A stretch of 64,000 nt of DNA from Symbiodinium natans. Taxonomy: Eukaryota > Sar > Dinophyceae > Suessiales > Symbiodiniaceae. Every line of letters begins with the position of its first letter. Position 1 is the stretch's first letter. Of this stretch, positions 12,990 to 23,899 are shown in pieces. The stretch spans positions 260,501-324,500 of the forward strand of contig CAJNDS010001391.1 of the NCBI GenBank assembly GCA_905221605.1, given 5' to 3'. A program made the position numbers and the translations under genes. Under the pieces are notes generated by a model. That model made no database searches. It worked only from the letters and a program-made list of their open reading frames with translations, and was not told the DNA's origin.

Positions 12990-13225
12990 AGGCAACGAAA
13001 GGCAGCAGGCACCTGCTGGGGCTGCGATGCTTGCGGTTGGGTCGGCGGCACTTGGCCAAGGGACTGCTGCAGCAAGAGGGTCCTCTCAAAGCGGTGGCTA
13101 CTGAGATCTACTGAGTACAATCCGCTGCGCTTCTTGCGATCATGTCACTGGATGGCTTGCTGGTTCTTCTGGTTCAACAGTTGTTGCTGCAGCTGCTGCT
13201 GCCTGGCCAATGCAGGGCTCTCCTT
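12990..13225 (-). CDS. Gln-rich coding segment, unknown protein
   Basis: The minus strand has a Gln-rich stretch at about 13220-13145 (ARQQQLQQQLLNQKNQQ) and a second at about 13120-13010 (RFERTLLLQQSLGQVPPTQ, then PQASQPQQ). A related segment, SLGQQVPPTQ, recurs at about 14245-14215 on the same strand, hinting at one Gln-rich protein with repeated modules or at exon duplication. No domain was recognised. Confidence 0.35.
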
Positions 13226-13270
13226 GCAGTCGTTCTCTCTTTCTCCTCTTCCACTCGGGCTTGGGGGGCG

Positions 13271-13386
13271 CACTCTCTCTCTCTCTCTCTCGCTCTCTCT
13301 CGCTCTCTCTCGCTCTCTCTCGCTCTCTCTCGCTCTCTCTCGCTCTCTCTGCTCTATATATATCTCTCTCTCTCTCTCTCTCTCTG
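13271..13386. repeat. 10-bp pyrimidine array (ctctctctcg)n
   Basis: Regular ctctctctcg units followed by plain (CT)n with a short tatatata insert near 13353. A second (CT)n tract lies at 13426-13453. Confidence 0.9.
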
Positions 13387-14499
13387 TATTCTAGGGGCCT
13401 GAGGGCAACCCCCCACTGTCACTCTATCTCTCTCTCTCTCTCTCTCACTCTCTGTGCTTTCATGTCCATGCGCTTGATGAGCCAGCTGGGACACACCATT
13501 CCATGGTGTCTTGTTCTCTCTTTGACGCGTGCGCTGTTGCCGTTCCTGTGCGCACGAGCACGACATGCTTGAAACGGCGCCGTGCACTGAAGGATGACAG
13601 AGAAGGAGTGAGTGTAAATGTAGGAGAACAACACTTCTGGATGAGGGAGCTTGGCCCACTCCTGCTTCTGAGGGCGGCCCACTTGTCGGGCTCAGGCTCT
13701 TTGAGGAAAGGCGGCAAAGAAAAAAGGTAGAAGGGGAAGACACAGCAGAAGCTGCGGACATCTGAAGTGGAGCCAAGGTCCCTGCAGCACATTGCCTTTA
13801 AATGACGTGCAAAATGATGAAGGGTGTTTTTAAGGACCTGATCGAACGCATAGCGTGGGGTCAGTAGTCAAGAGCTCAAGCGCATTCTCACGATGAAGGA
13901 TTCCGTCTGCCGGTCCGTTTGATTCGTTCGAGGCCGCCTCGTTCGGTCGAAGCAGTGGTTCTCTGACTCTCTGACACTCTCTGCGAGCTGCCTATGTTGG
14001 TAGCTCCATCCCTCCTGAACCCCTTTGGCGCAGGAAGATCACGACTTAGGCAGCTCGGGATGGTGCTGCAGGTGACGCACAAATGCGCCAGATGCACAGT
14101 TGCTGCTGCGGCTGCGAGAGTGGTTGCATAGACCTGACAGTCCAGCTCGGGAGACCGAACGCTCTCTCGCGGATCTCACACGGATCTCTCGCAACTCTGG
14201 AGCTGCGACAAGCTGGGTCGGTGGCACTTGTTGGCCCAGGCTTCCAACTTGCACGTGCATTGGCATCTGCTCAAAACCCTTGACCTACAGGACATGGCAC
14301 GGACACCCCCAAAGAGAGAGCGAGAGAGAGAGGCAAAGAGAGAGAGAGAGAGAGGCAAAGAGCGAGGTAGACTCCCGGAGAGTCTGAGATCGCCTCGGTT
14401 GGTGGCATGGCCAGCTCCATGTGACGCCTTGGAACACAAGAGCCGTCTAGAGCAGGACCCAGACCCGCTTGTGTCCCCGGAGCAGAAGAGGAAGCGTTA

Positions 14500-15290
14500 T
14501 TTTGGGGCTTCTACACAAGAGGCTGGGACGGATGGCGAGTGGCTACAGCGGGTTCTAAGCTGAGCCGTTACAGCAGGAGACAGCCGGCGGAAGCATCCAA
14601 CAATCTCTGAGCTAAAAGGCAAGCGCAGGCCAACTCCAAGTGCATGTTGGATGCATCCTGTGCGGCCTTGATGCCATTCCCAAAGTCTGCTAACTTCGCG
14701 AAGGTCTGGCAGCAGTAGCGCTCTCTGCTGCTCGCTTTCGGGCTCAAAAACGTGATGGAAGCCACACAAGCCGCAAAAGCATTAGGTCCCGTGACATCCC
14801 GTGTGACATCCCCTTTCGACGCCCCCGGAAAAGATTGAAGTGGGTCTTGGAGCTCGACTTGAGAGGATTCAAGTGATGCCTCTTCGAGTCGCAGGGTCTC
14901 GAAGCGATCGCGTTGTCTGATCGGCGGCACGGGCCTCCAGCAGGAAAAGCAAGAAAAAATAGGTCGGGCAGGATCTTCTCCCTCTCCAGTGTCTCCCTCT
15001 TCTTCTTCTTCTTCTTCTTCTTCTTCTTCTTCTTCTTCTTCTTCTTCTTCTTCTTCTTCTTCTTCTTCTTCTTCTTCTTCTTCTTCTTCTTCTTCTTCTT
15101 CTGTCTCCTTCTCCGAGGCTCCGGCTGCCCGAGAGGCGCCTGGGGCTCCTGGGGCTCCTCCTGGGCCTCCTCCTTGTCTTGAGCCTCCTGCTCCTTCGCT
15201 TCGCCCTCCGGGCCCTCCGCCTCCTTCTCCGCCTCCTTCTCCCCCTCCTTCTCCGCCTCCTTCCGGCTCGCCGCGTCCACGGGGCTTCCC
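14500..15290 (-). CDS. Lys/Glu-rich low-complexity coding segments, unknown protein
   Basis: The minus frame upstream of the CTT array is strongly acidic and Ala/Glu/Lys-rich (EAEKEGEKEAEKEAEGPEGE, about 15265-15200) and then runs into a long AAG (Lys) array. Further minus-strand stretches at about 14910-14840 (RFETLRLEEASLESSQVELQ) and 14730-14600 (FAKLADFGNGIKAAQDASNM) look like exons in other frames. No family was recognised. Whether the AAG array itself is translated cannot be told. Confidence 0.4.
14998..15103. repeat. (CTT)n array, about 35 copies
   Basis: Nearly pure trinucleotide run, polylysine (AAG) on the minus strand. Polyserine or polyphenylalanine readings on the plus strand are artefacts of the repeat. 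Confidence 0.98.
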
Positions 15291-15418
15291 GTTGGACAGC
15301 TTGGACCTCTGCGCAGTCTGTCACATCATTGCGTGTTTCAGTGTGTCATAGTCTAGCGTGTCGTTCATGCCGTTCAGAGGCCCAGCCTTCCAAGTGCGGA
15401 TAGCCTTGGCCCTTCCCC

Positions 15419-15468
15419 TTGCCGTTCACGCCATTCACAACGTTCACACCGTTCACACCGTTCACCTG
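15419..15468. repeat. 9-bp array gttcacacc
   Basis: About five degenerate copies; minus-strand reading gives repeated Asn-Gly-Val. The same 9-bp unit occurs at 12205-12238 and, inverted, at about 33705-33740. Confidence 0.8.
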
Positions 15469-15479
15469 CACCACCTCCG

Positions 15480-16070
15480 GTCTACTCCGGTCAGGACTCG
15501 CTGCACAGGGCGATTCGGAATGGCCTGGCCTCTGCTGTAGGTTCCGGCGCTTGCGGCTCCTGCCACACGGCACAGACACAGCTGACGTCATTTGTGCAAA
15601 AGCCAGTTCTCGCTGAATTCCTAGGCTTTCTCTCCGATTTCGCTGTGAGCTCTGCCTTTCTCAGCCTTTCTCCTGTTAAAACAAGACCTTTCCACGACCT
15701 GTCCAAAACCTTTCTGCACCGCTGCGCCTCCAGTGGCTCCTTCTTCGAGTCTGCGTTGGCCACATTCGAAGCATCCTTTTTTTGATTCTGGGGGGGACAT
15801 TCTTGAGTTCGGACGACACAGTGCGGTACCACAGTCCTTGGCTTTCATCTTCTTTTTCATTCGCTTCTTCTGGCCTGGGCCAAAGATATAGAAGAACCGA
15901 AGGCTGAGGCTCAACGAAGGCGACCAAGGAATCTGAATAAAGCCCTATCGGTAAGGCGCATGCTCTTCGAGAGAATCTCCAGGCCAGACTTCTGTTCCTG
16001 GAAAGCTCGATGAGCTCTGGACGCCTTCAGGTAGAACTTGAGGCGCTTGTCTAAGTTGTGCAGACAGGCA
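15480..16070 (-). CDS. Uncharacterised coding segments downstream of the kinase block
   Basis: Minus-strand segments with protein-like composition: about 16055-15950 (RLKFYLKASRAHRAFQEQKS, then GLEILSKSMRLTDRALF) and about 15775-15680 (NADSKKEPLEAQRCRKVLDR). They may be 3' exons of the kinase at 16.1-16.4 kb or a separate gene. No family was recognised. Confidence 0.35.
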
Positions 16071-16092
16071 GACGCAGCGGAGTTTCAACCTC

Positions 16093-16387
16093 GTCACACA
16101 GCACTGCCATATCGTGCCGGCAGATGAGAACCTCAGGGAACGTTTCGTCAGAACCCTCCCCGCGGACATCTCTCATCTCTCAAGACTCTCAGCCCGTGGC
16201 ATTCTCCAACTTTACCTGGCAACACCACAAGAAAACCTTTTACGAACGAACCGCTTCACTCAAATTGCAGTGTGCTGGGCTTCTTGAAGCTTTTCGAAAA
16301 GAGGCTTCTCTGCTTAAGCAGGCCAAGGGGGCATCCGTGTGGATGACACCACATGCGTGGATGTGCTGCAAGCCCTTCAGCGTGTGC
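16093..16387 (-). CDS. Protein kinase catalytic-loop exons (partial gene)
   Basis: Three exons splice in phase into a kinase catalytic loop. LKGLQHIHACGVIHTD ends at 16333; VKLEN is a 15-nt exon (16215-16201); VLICRHDMAVLCD is at 16131-16093. HTD supplies the catalytic Asp, VK the Lys and LEN the Asn, matching the His-x-Asp-x-Lys-x-x-x-Asn signature; the final Asp would begin the DFG motif. Donors are GC (16332), GC (16200) and apparently GA (16092); acceptors are AG|G. The HTD form is typical of SRPK/CLK-like kinases. The N-lobe was not found between here and 17 kb. This is not the missing end of the SRPK gene at 22-24 kb, because both contain the helix before the loop. Confidence 0.7.
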
Positions 16388-16439
16388 CTCCGACCGGTAC
16401 GAGAGAGCCCACACTGCCACAACAAAACATGGCACCCGT

Positions 16440-17000
16440 GAAGGGATAAGGAGAGCCCAACCCGAAGTCAATCCTGGAGTCTGGCAAAATCCGCACGCTC
16501 CGGGTATACCCCTCAATTCAGGAGGGGGTATTTGCAATTGCAAAAGGGAGCATGCAACAGAGCAAGGCCAGAGGGCGCGCGCTCTGTTTCTCTTTTGCCC
16601 CTTCTCACGGCTTTGCGTGCATGGGCGGCGTCCTCAGAGGCACTCAAAGATGCAAAGATCGGTGTGGGGCATAGAGTATCATAGAGTCATAGAGCCTGTG
16701 GCATAAGCCCTCGCGAAAGGAAGGGCATGCATTGGGATGAGGCGCGCTCTCTTTTGCCGGGCCCCGGGCATTGGCTCGCTGGCGCCAGCACCTCTCAGTA
16801 GAGCCAGAGGGCCCCACATGTTCCAAAAAAGTCCCCCATAGACTTTATGATACTTTCAAGGTATGCTTTCAAGGGGGGCCCCTCCTCTCGGAGACACAAG
16901 ATGCTTTTCGGACATCGGCAGAGCAGGGGAGATGTGTTGTTCTCCCCCACAACTCCTTGTCAGAGCCCCGCCCCCGGGGCCTCCCAGGAGCGTCGGAGGT
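16440..17000. other. Interval with no firm gene
   Basis: Open frames exist on both strands, but none shows a recognisable domain. A kinase N-lobe for the 16.1-16.4 kb exons was looked for here and not found. Confidence 0.3.
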
Positions 17001-20000
17001 GCCTCGGGGGCGAATCGCCGTTGTCGCGGAAGACGAAGGTGGGGAGCTCCCTTCTACCCTTGTGTCGAAAGAGAGGTCACGACGTGCGTCTGAGGCCCGC
17101 TCCAGGTCCTGGGTTCGATTCTTGAAGTGCTGCCTGCAAGTGGGTCCAGGAGGGCTTGCACTCATGCTTTGCGTTTGGGGTCCATACTTGCAACGGATGC
17201 GAGAGCAAAAATAGAAAAGCACTATACTGCATGAAGAGGCGCAGCAGCTGCAAGAGCAGCTCGGTTCGCAGCCTGGACATGCAAGAGTTCTCGCTTGAAA
17301 GTGTTCTTCTCTTGCCCCTCGCCTCTGCTGCTTCAGACCTTGGGTGTACTGTTCACGCTTCTGTCTTTCCTGTCAACACAATGGCCAATGAATGCCAATG
17401 ATGGCGCGTCGCTCAGCTCGCGAGAGGAGGCCCCCATCTCCCGTCCTCGTCGACAAGTCGACAAAGCCGAGCGATGCCACCTTGTCTATACGACCAGACC
17501 CATACTGTACGACTGTAAGAGTAAGAGAGTAAGACTGATCCCCAGTACACCTCCCAAGCTTTCTGTGGAGGTGGCCATGCGACTCTTGCAACATCTGCCT
17601 CAAATGGCTGACCTTCTCGCCTGGAGGGCAGGTGAAACTGTGAAACCACAGCGCAAGAAACACAGGCAAGCAGTGCAAGTGGTCACAAAGCGGGGGTCTG
17701 GGGATCCCGTCCAACGTCGCGGGACACAGCCAGCTCGCGTTCCACGCGCTGGACGCGCTCGCACTGGACCTGCCGCTGCCGGTGGGAGCACGGAAGGCAC
17801 CGCACGGCGCTGGGACAGGCCTTCAGCTGGCAGCTCACTTCCTCCATTTCATCCTTTGCGAAATCTAGTGACAGTCAGCAACTCAGCACATCTCGAAATG
17901 TCAGAGAAAAATGCACATTCGACCCCTTGGATCTCCTGCATGCCAGCAAGGCTGCTCCTGACCTCCTGCAGCTCTGCGTCCTTGACCTTCAGAACTTCAG
18001 AACGCGCTCGAGCCGCTCTCCGGAAAGGAGTAGTCAGGAGCAGTGTGCGAGGCTTACAGTGACGAAGACGCGCAAGCAAGACATGGGGGGACAACACGGA
18101 AGGGACTTAAATTGGGACACCGCCCCGATCATTACGTGGCCTGAAGCTCGTGGTCGCGCTGGCCGACGGTGTAAGCCACCTTCCCGAGCCTCGCATCTCA
18201 TACCGTCTGTCTTCAACATTCTTTCGAGCCTCTGCGTCCCATGATGACTCATGATGTCTCATGACGTCCCACGTGGTCTATGCCGCTCCACACATGTCCA
18301 CTCAGGCTTCGAGCCCCGGGCTCGTTCTGCAAAGCCTTGGACTGGCCATCCAAGCCACGCTGGCTCTCCTCGCCCAGCGGAAGCACCGGAAGGGCACACG
18401 GAGAACACCCCCCAAAAACATCTTCGCAGTCTCAAGCCGACTCCAAAAGCAGACTCCAGGACAACCCCCGCGCGTTCTCCTCGAACGCCGCCACCTCGGA
18501 GAGCCGCGTCCGCACCTGCAAAGAAAGCAGGGGACCAAGAAGAAAGCACTCAGAAAACAGGAAGCCCAGGAAGCCCAGGAAGCACAGGAAGCAGAGGAAG
18601 AAAGGCATAGTGGATCTCAGTATGGCGTGGTGGGTCGTCCTGCCCTTGTTGCCCAGCCTCTGCCTGCAAAGCCTTGCCAAGCGGCAGAAGGCGAAGAGAG
18701 CTGACAGGCTTCTGCAGCTGAAACTTTGTAAGGCGCCTCCCGCTGCCGGACGGAGGCCCGCGACTCGGCGAGGTACGCCTCCCCAAGAGAGGCAGGGAGC
18801 TCTGAGAGAGCAGCTTCTTGCATGGGGCACCTTGAGAGAAAAGACGGGGAGAGCAAGGGGGGGTACATGGGGGTACCCTCAAGGTGTGAGGATAGGGGGC
18901 TCCCCTCTCTCCCTCACAAAAAAGCTGCTCTGCAAGGAGGAGGAGGAGAGAGGGAGAGGAAGATAGAGGAAGAGTCAGCAGTGTCTCTCTGTCTCTCTGC
19001 ATCTCCCTCTCCGCGTATCTCTCTCTGCATCCCACTTTTCTGCTCTGCTTTTGTTCCGCCGCCTCCTGGGTCACGCGCGCGGCCTCGGCCTCGCTGTCGC
19101 GCTCCTGCCTCAGAAGGGCAGAGCTCGAGAGCTCTCTTGAAGAGTCTCTTCCCCCCAAAATGTTTCCCCCCACCCCCCTCTGTCAAACAGAGAGGGAAAG
19201 AGAGAAAGAGAGAGTCTTCAAAAAAGAGAGAGAAAGAGAGAGAGGGAGAGAGGAGGGAGAGAGGGGAAGAGGGGAAGAGGGGGAAGAGGGGGAAGAGGGG
19301 GAAGAGGGGGAAGAGGGGGAAGAGGGGGAAGAGGGGGAAGAGGGAGAGAAGTGTGAGAGGCAAAGCGGGAAAAGAGAGAAGCGCAGGAGTCGCGCCTCAG
19401 GCCCCGGATCTCGTCGCCGGCATCGAGGAGCTCCTGCTGTGGCAGGAGGGCCCTTTTGGGCGCATGCGGGGAGACAAGAGTGATGTGGAGCACGGGATCT
19501 ATCATTGCGAAAAGGAAGGATGTGCAGACACGGGGAGTCCTGTCGAAGCGAAGCCCTCAGCAGCTCAGCTTCCCGAATCTCCGTCTCGTGCGGCTGTGTC
19601 GCCTCTCACACAAAAAGCGAGAGAAAGAGGAAGAGAGGAAGAGGGGGAGAGACAGAAAAACAGAAAAGAAAAGACGGAGGGGTCAGCCGTCTGAGAGGGG
19701 TTGGGGATGAAACCGACCAGTGGCATGCCCAATCGCGAGCCTGAGCGGCTTCGGCGTGGAAGGCGGCAGCATCCTCCGAGATCCAGAGATCAAGGAGGGC
19801 GGGAGAAAGAGAGAGACAGCTAGAAGAAAGAAAAGAGAGAGAGAGAGAGTGTGTGTGTGTGTGAAAGAAATACACAAGGAAGGGAGAAAGAAGATTGTGT
19901 AAGAGAGGGGGGAAGGTTGGGAGCGTCAAGAGCGCAGATGTCCTCCAGGAGCAGGACCGCCGCCCCCGCCTCCCCATGCTCCTTTGACGCCATGGAACAA

Positions 20001-21370
20001 CATGCAGAGACCCTTCGCATCAAAAAGGCCCCCTCCACTCTTTTCAAATGCATGGATCCACTTGGGATCCATGAATCACTTGAACTTCTCTCCGTACATC
20101 CCCTCTTGCCTTCCCATTCAAACTCTCTCGGCTCCTGCAGGGCCTTTCTCTCCGCTTCTTCAGCCTGCCGCAGCTGGCCTGCTTTCGAAAACGATTCTGC
20201 ACAACTTGCAACACAAAAACACAAAAACAGCAAGCAAAGCGTCGCAGCCATCTGCAGCTCCGGGTCCCCCAACGCAGCCGATCCTCTGTGTGCTGCTCCT
20301 CAAAGTGACGGAAACAGAAACAACAACAAATGATGAGAAGCGGAAGCTTCGGGTCCTCCAAGAGCTGTTCCTGGGCCTCCAACTCCTTTCATGGCGAAAG
20401 CGACCACGAAGGAACTGTGAAGGAACTACAAGATCCCTCTCGTCAACAGAAACGAGTAAACGAAGCTACCGCGCCCCGGCGTGGGAGGAGCCAGCTGCTT
20501 GCAGCTCCAGCTGCAACTCGTCCTCGGTCCGCGCAGGGCTGAGCTGGGCGTGTGGCCCCGCCACTGCCAACCCCAGAAACAGCAAGCGTGACGCGAGCGG
20601 GAAGCGAGCTGCATCGGGTTTGGACATGCACTGGAGTTGCCTGCATTAGGAGAACCTCGTATCACTTGAGCTGGTGCACCTGGCGCTGTCGGAGGTCCAC
20701 AGCGCGCAGCAGCTTGGCGGTGTCTTGCTGAAGCTGCAGATCCTTCCACTGCTGGGTTTCTTTCCTTGCTGGTCCTTTCTTCGGGCATTAACTCTCTGTC
20801 TCAAGCGCGCCCGGGGAGTGACTCCACCACGCGTCAGCCCACAATTCTCTCACCTTCCTTCTCCTGCGTACCTGCCTGCCTGCCTCCCTCCCTCCCTTCC
20901 TCCCTCCCTTCCTCCCTCCCTTCCTCCCTCCCTTCCTCCCTCCCTTCCTCCCTCCCTTCCTCGCTCCCTCCCTCTCTTCCTTCCTTCCTTTCGTACTGCC
21001 AGGGTGGGCCCCCTACGCCCTGCGCAAGCCACTCACCATAGTTGGAGAGGAACAGAAAAAGTGCAAAGTAGTAGGGCATTCTCGGCAGCTTCTCCCCGAC
21101 TATGCCCTGGCGTCTCAACTCTTTGAACTCCTTCTGAACTCTCTCTGAACTCTCTCTGAACTCTCTCTCTGAACTCTCTCCGAACTCTCTCTGAACTCTC
21201 TCGGAACGCTCTCTGAGCTGTCTCTGACATCTCTCCGCGCTTTTTCTTTCTCTCACAAAGACTTGCTCTCTCTCTCTCTCTCTCTCTCTCTCCCTTCTCC
21301 TTGGTCGCGGCCAGGCTCCGGTGCTTGGATAGCTCGGCCTTGGTCTCCTTGAGCCGCGAGGCCTTGAAGG
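17000..21370 (-). CDS. Long multi-exon coiled-coil protein, unknown
   Basis: Many separate minus-strand segments are heptad-like and rich in Glu, Gln, Leu, Arg and Ala, separated by purine/pyrimidine microsatellites that look like introns. Examples, 5' to 3': ASRLKETKAELSKHRSLAAT (about 21360-21300), LQLQQDTAKLLRAVDLRQRQ (about 20735-20680), RTEDELQLELQAAG (about 20535-20490), LRQAEEAERKALQEPREFE (about 20175-20115), DAAAFHAEAAQARDWA (about 19790-19740), IREAELLRASLRQD (about 19580-19530), LLRQERDSEAEAARVTQEAA (about 19120-19060), AYLAESRASVRQREAPYK (about 18790-18735), SEVLKVKDAELQEVRSSLAG (about 18000-17940), RQHFKNRTQDLERASDARRD (about 17125-17065). Such proteins are usually cytoskeletal or scaffold components; the sequence gives no specific function. 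Exon limits and gene ends are not resolved, and two genes could be merged here. Confidence 0.6.
19261..19346. repeat. 9-bp purine array aagaggggg
   Basis: About eight to nine tandem copies; it lies between coiled-coil segments and is probably intronic. Confidence 0.9.
20877..20975. repeat. 12-bp pyrimidine array cttcctccctcc
   Basis: Regular alternation of cttcctccctcc after a short tgcctgcc lead-in; probably intronic in the coiled-coil gene. Confidence 0.95.
21113..21210. repeat. About 12-bp array gaactctctctg
   Basis: Eight or so copies with 1-3 bp variation, followed at 21260-21292 by (CT)n. Probably intronic. Confidence 0.9.
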
Positions 21371-22093
21371 ACCTCACATTGAACGGTAGCTTGCGGAACT
21401 CAATTTAGCGGCCGTTTTTGTCGAATGTTTTGCACTTCAGAAGACTACATCGAGGCATCTGGACCACACAGCAAGAGGAAGGCAACATGTTCAACGCAAA
21501 GCGCTACTTTGACGGGGCATCCGACACGGCGCCGCTTCTGTTTAAAGGCCTTCCCTCTGCTCGCTTTCTGGGTGTCCCGGCATCTTGAAGTCAAGCACCT
21601 TCCAACGTGGAAGACACGAGCCACACTAGCCCATCTAGCCCACATGGTCCAAGATGCGCGCGGTCGTTAAGAAAAAACAAGACAGCACCACCTGGCCTGC
21701 GATCGTGGGCAGTTTCTGCGGCCTTGCCAGCTGCGGCGACCACATTTTCCCCCCCGCTCCGCTGGGCATGAATGCACTGCTGATGAAAGCCCCGTGCACG
21801 CATGGGAGGAGGACGATTAAGCACACATGCGGAGGCCACCCATCGCGCCAAGAAACTGCAATGGTACTCAGTAGTTCTCGGAGATTCTGAAGACTGGATT
21901 TCGTGAATACTCTGGACTTGCTGATATGAAGACCGAATGTGCTGCTTTGCCGCCGTAGGTTGCAGCGTCACGTTGGGTGGCAAGCAGTTGCTGAGTTACG
22001 TTCATGCTGATGTCCACACATGCGAGAACCGATGTGGACGCTTGAGCTGCACAGCTAGTAAACAGAAGCGAGGGCAGGCCTACATATAAATAC

Positions 22094-22103
<10 letters not shown>

Positions 22104-22126
<23 letters not shown>

Positions 22127-22127
22127 C
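22104..22127. repeat. (TA)n microsatellite
   Basis: tatatata run just downstream of the last recognised SRPK-like exon. Confidence 0.9.
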
Positions 22128-22180
22128 AACTGAATGTAAGCACCAATACCACTTCCTAGGCACACTCTGTACGATTCTAC

Positions 22181-22578
22181 ATGAAGTGCACCATCTCGAC
22201 CGCGTGCCTCGAAAGGCGACGACACAAGTCTCTCGGAAGGCCCTGGTAGTCGTGGTATCGGACCTTGTATTTCTTGGACACAAATTTGGCAAGATAGCAA
22301 CCAGTATTGCGAGAGTCCAGCCAGAGCTAACAAGTTCTCGCCCATCACCTGCAACTTGGAGCAGCATTGCAGTGGCTCGCACATGCGGCACGAAACGCTC
22401 ACACTGCGTGGAACACAGGCTTAACACGGCCCCCGGCCTCAAATGTCATGCATTTGTGCCGGCCGTTCGTGCCCGTGTGCCAGAAGTGATCAAGCATCTG
22501 AGGGCGGGGGTGGCCGCACCCCACACAAAAAAACAATGCAGGAGAGGGAAAGAAAGAGAGAGAAAAAGAGAGAGATGA

Positions 22579-22609
<31 letters not shown>

Positions 22610-23790
22610 CAGAGAGTGAGTGAGTGAGAGACTCGGACAGAGAAAAAGAGAGAGAGAGAGAGAAGGAACACGCACGAACCACGCACATACAGAGAGGAGG
22701 AGGAAGAGGAGGAGGAGGAGGGAGGAATACCGTGGCTTTCAGGAACCCACAGCGGAGGCCTTGACCACATGCAGCGAGGCGTTCTCGTGCAGCCTGTCGA
22801 AAAAGGAAGTTGGTGAGATCCAGATACGCCCCCTCTTCCTGCAGCCACGCGGCCGCTCGAGAAGCATCACCTCATCCTGCGCCTGACAGGGTTAGGTGTC
22901 AACCTTTGTGTTTTGAGCAGCTTTTCCGAAAATCTTCCAAAGCCCACTTAAAACAAGGAAAAGGCAGAGCAAACAGAAGACAGCCCGACAGTGCCTGCTC
23001 GGTGACACTCTTTTTCGACTTGCACACCTCTGGGACACCAAGGGGCAAGAATAGAAGGGGTGAGGTCCCTTTGAACTTCGTTGTGGGACTCTTGTAAGCC
23101 TTCATGGCCAGGAGCCGGCCCTCGGAATCCTTCTCGTCCGCACAGAGCCAAACCTGGAGAAGGCTGCAAAAGGCAAACCCGTCTGGCCCCCAGCAGCCAC
23201 CTCCGCAGGGGCCCTCCCGCCATAACGGTAGGGTTGCGGCGGTGGAAAATGCGCCAGCGCCCAGCTTGGACAGCACGCGATACCTCGGATGAGCATTCGC
23301 CGTGGCGACACCGCACGCAAACCTTGTAGGACTCGCAAAAATGCAAGGCTCGGACCGCGCGTTGTAGAGCTGGTAAGGCATGACTGGGTGATAGCCTCTG
23401 CAACTTCAATCGGGAGCTTCAAGCAACATCTAGTTCATGGAAGAACAACAGGTTCCACTCATTGTATCAGATTCCGACTGTAAGTTTTTGTCTCCCACCC
23501 CAGGTTGTGATGACGATTCTCCGCGGACATCTGTCGCGTCGTCGGCCCTCAACTAAACTGGGGACGTCCCGGCCTCCCCTTTTGTACTCCTTCGGGTCGT
23601 CCTCGTCCGAGTTCTCTGGAGACGAGCTGCCCTGCAGTGTCATCAGGATCTTCATGGGCAAGGGAGATGGCCATCAAGTCTGAGGGAAGGACTTCGCTCC
23701 CATAACTACTGCCAGTATAGCTGGAACTCCTTGTGGAGCTCCGGCGAACTGGCAGGTTGTGGGAGGCCAAGGGGTCAAAAGAGGTCGCGG
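22181..23790 (-). CDS. SRPK-like serine/threonine protein kinase, at least 10 exons, catalytic end missing
   Basis: SR-protein kinases phosphorylate Ser/Arg-rich splicing factors. Exons join in perfect phase: DEDDPKEYKRG (from 23631), GYHPVMPYQLYNAR (23395-23356), YRVLSKLGAGAFST (23283-23241, the Gly-rich loop), VWLCADEKDSEGRLLAMK (23153-23100, with the ATP-binding Lys), VCKSKKSVTEQ (23027-22995), AQDEVMLLE (22882-22854), LHENASLHVVK (22793-22760), MLDHFWHTGTNGRHKCMTFE (22497-22438), VMGENLLAL (22348-22322) and VRYHDYQGLPRDL onward (22263-22181). The order and the KEY-x-x-GYHPV and VMGEN signatures are those of SRPK. Introns are short (58-112 bp, one of 262 bp filled with CT repeats). Donors are GC at 23240, 23099, 22994, 22853, 22759, 22437 and 22321, and GT at 23355 and 22180. 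Upstream Ser/Arg-rich coding lies at about 23870-23640. The catalytic loop and C-lobe were not found between 21.4 and 22.18 kb. Confidence 0.9.
22548..22726. repeat. Purine microsatellites (GA)n and (GGA)n
   Basis: They fill most of the 262-bp intron between the 22760 and 22497 exon ends of the SRPK-like gene. On the transcribed strand this is a polypyrimidine tract. Confidence 0.9.
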
Positions 23791-23899
23791 GGCGCGAACG
23801 GTTGCCTGGCTTCTGCGGTGGCTTCTTCTTGCCTTTCGCTTTCCGCGGGATCTGGCAGGTCCAGGGGCAGACATGAGCCTACACGAGCCTGCATGAGCC

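Noticed and set aside
14744-15351. Polyserine, polyarginine and polyphenylalanine frames
   Set aside because: Artefacts of the (CTT)n array; only the acidic segment upstream on the minus strand is considered possibly coding.
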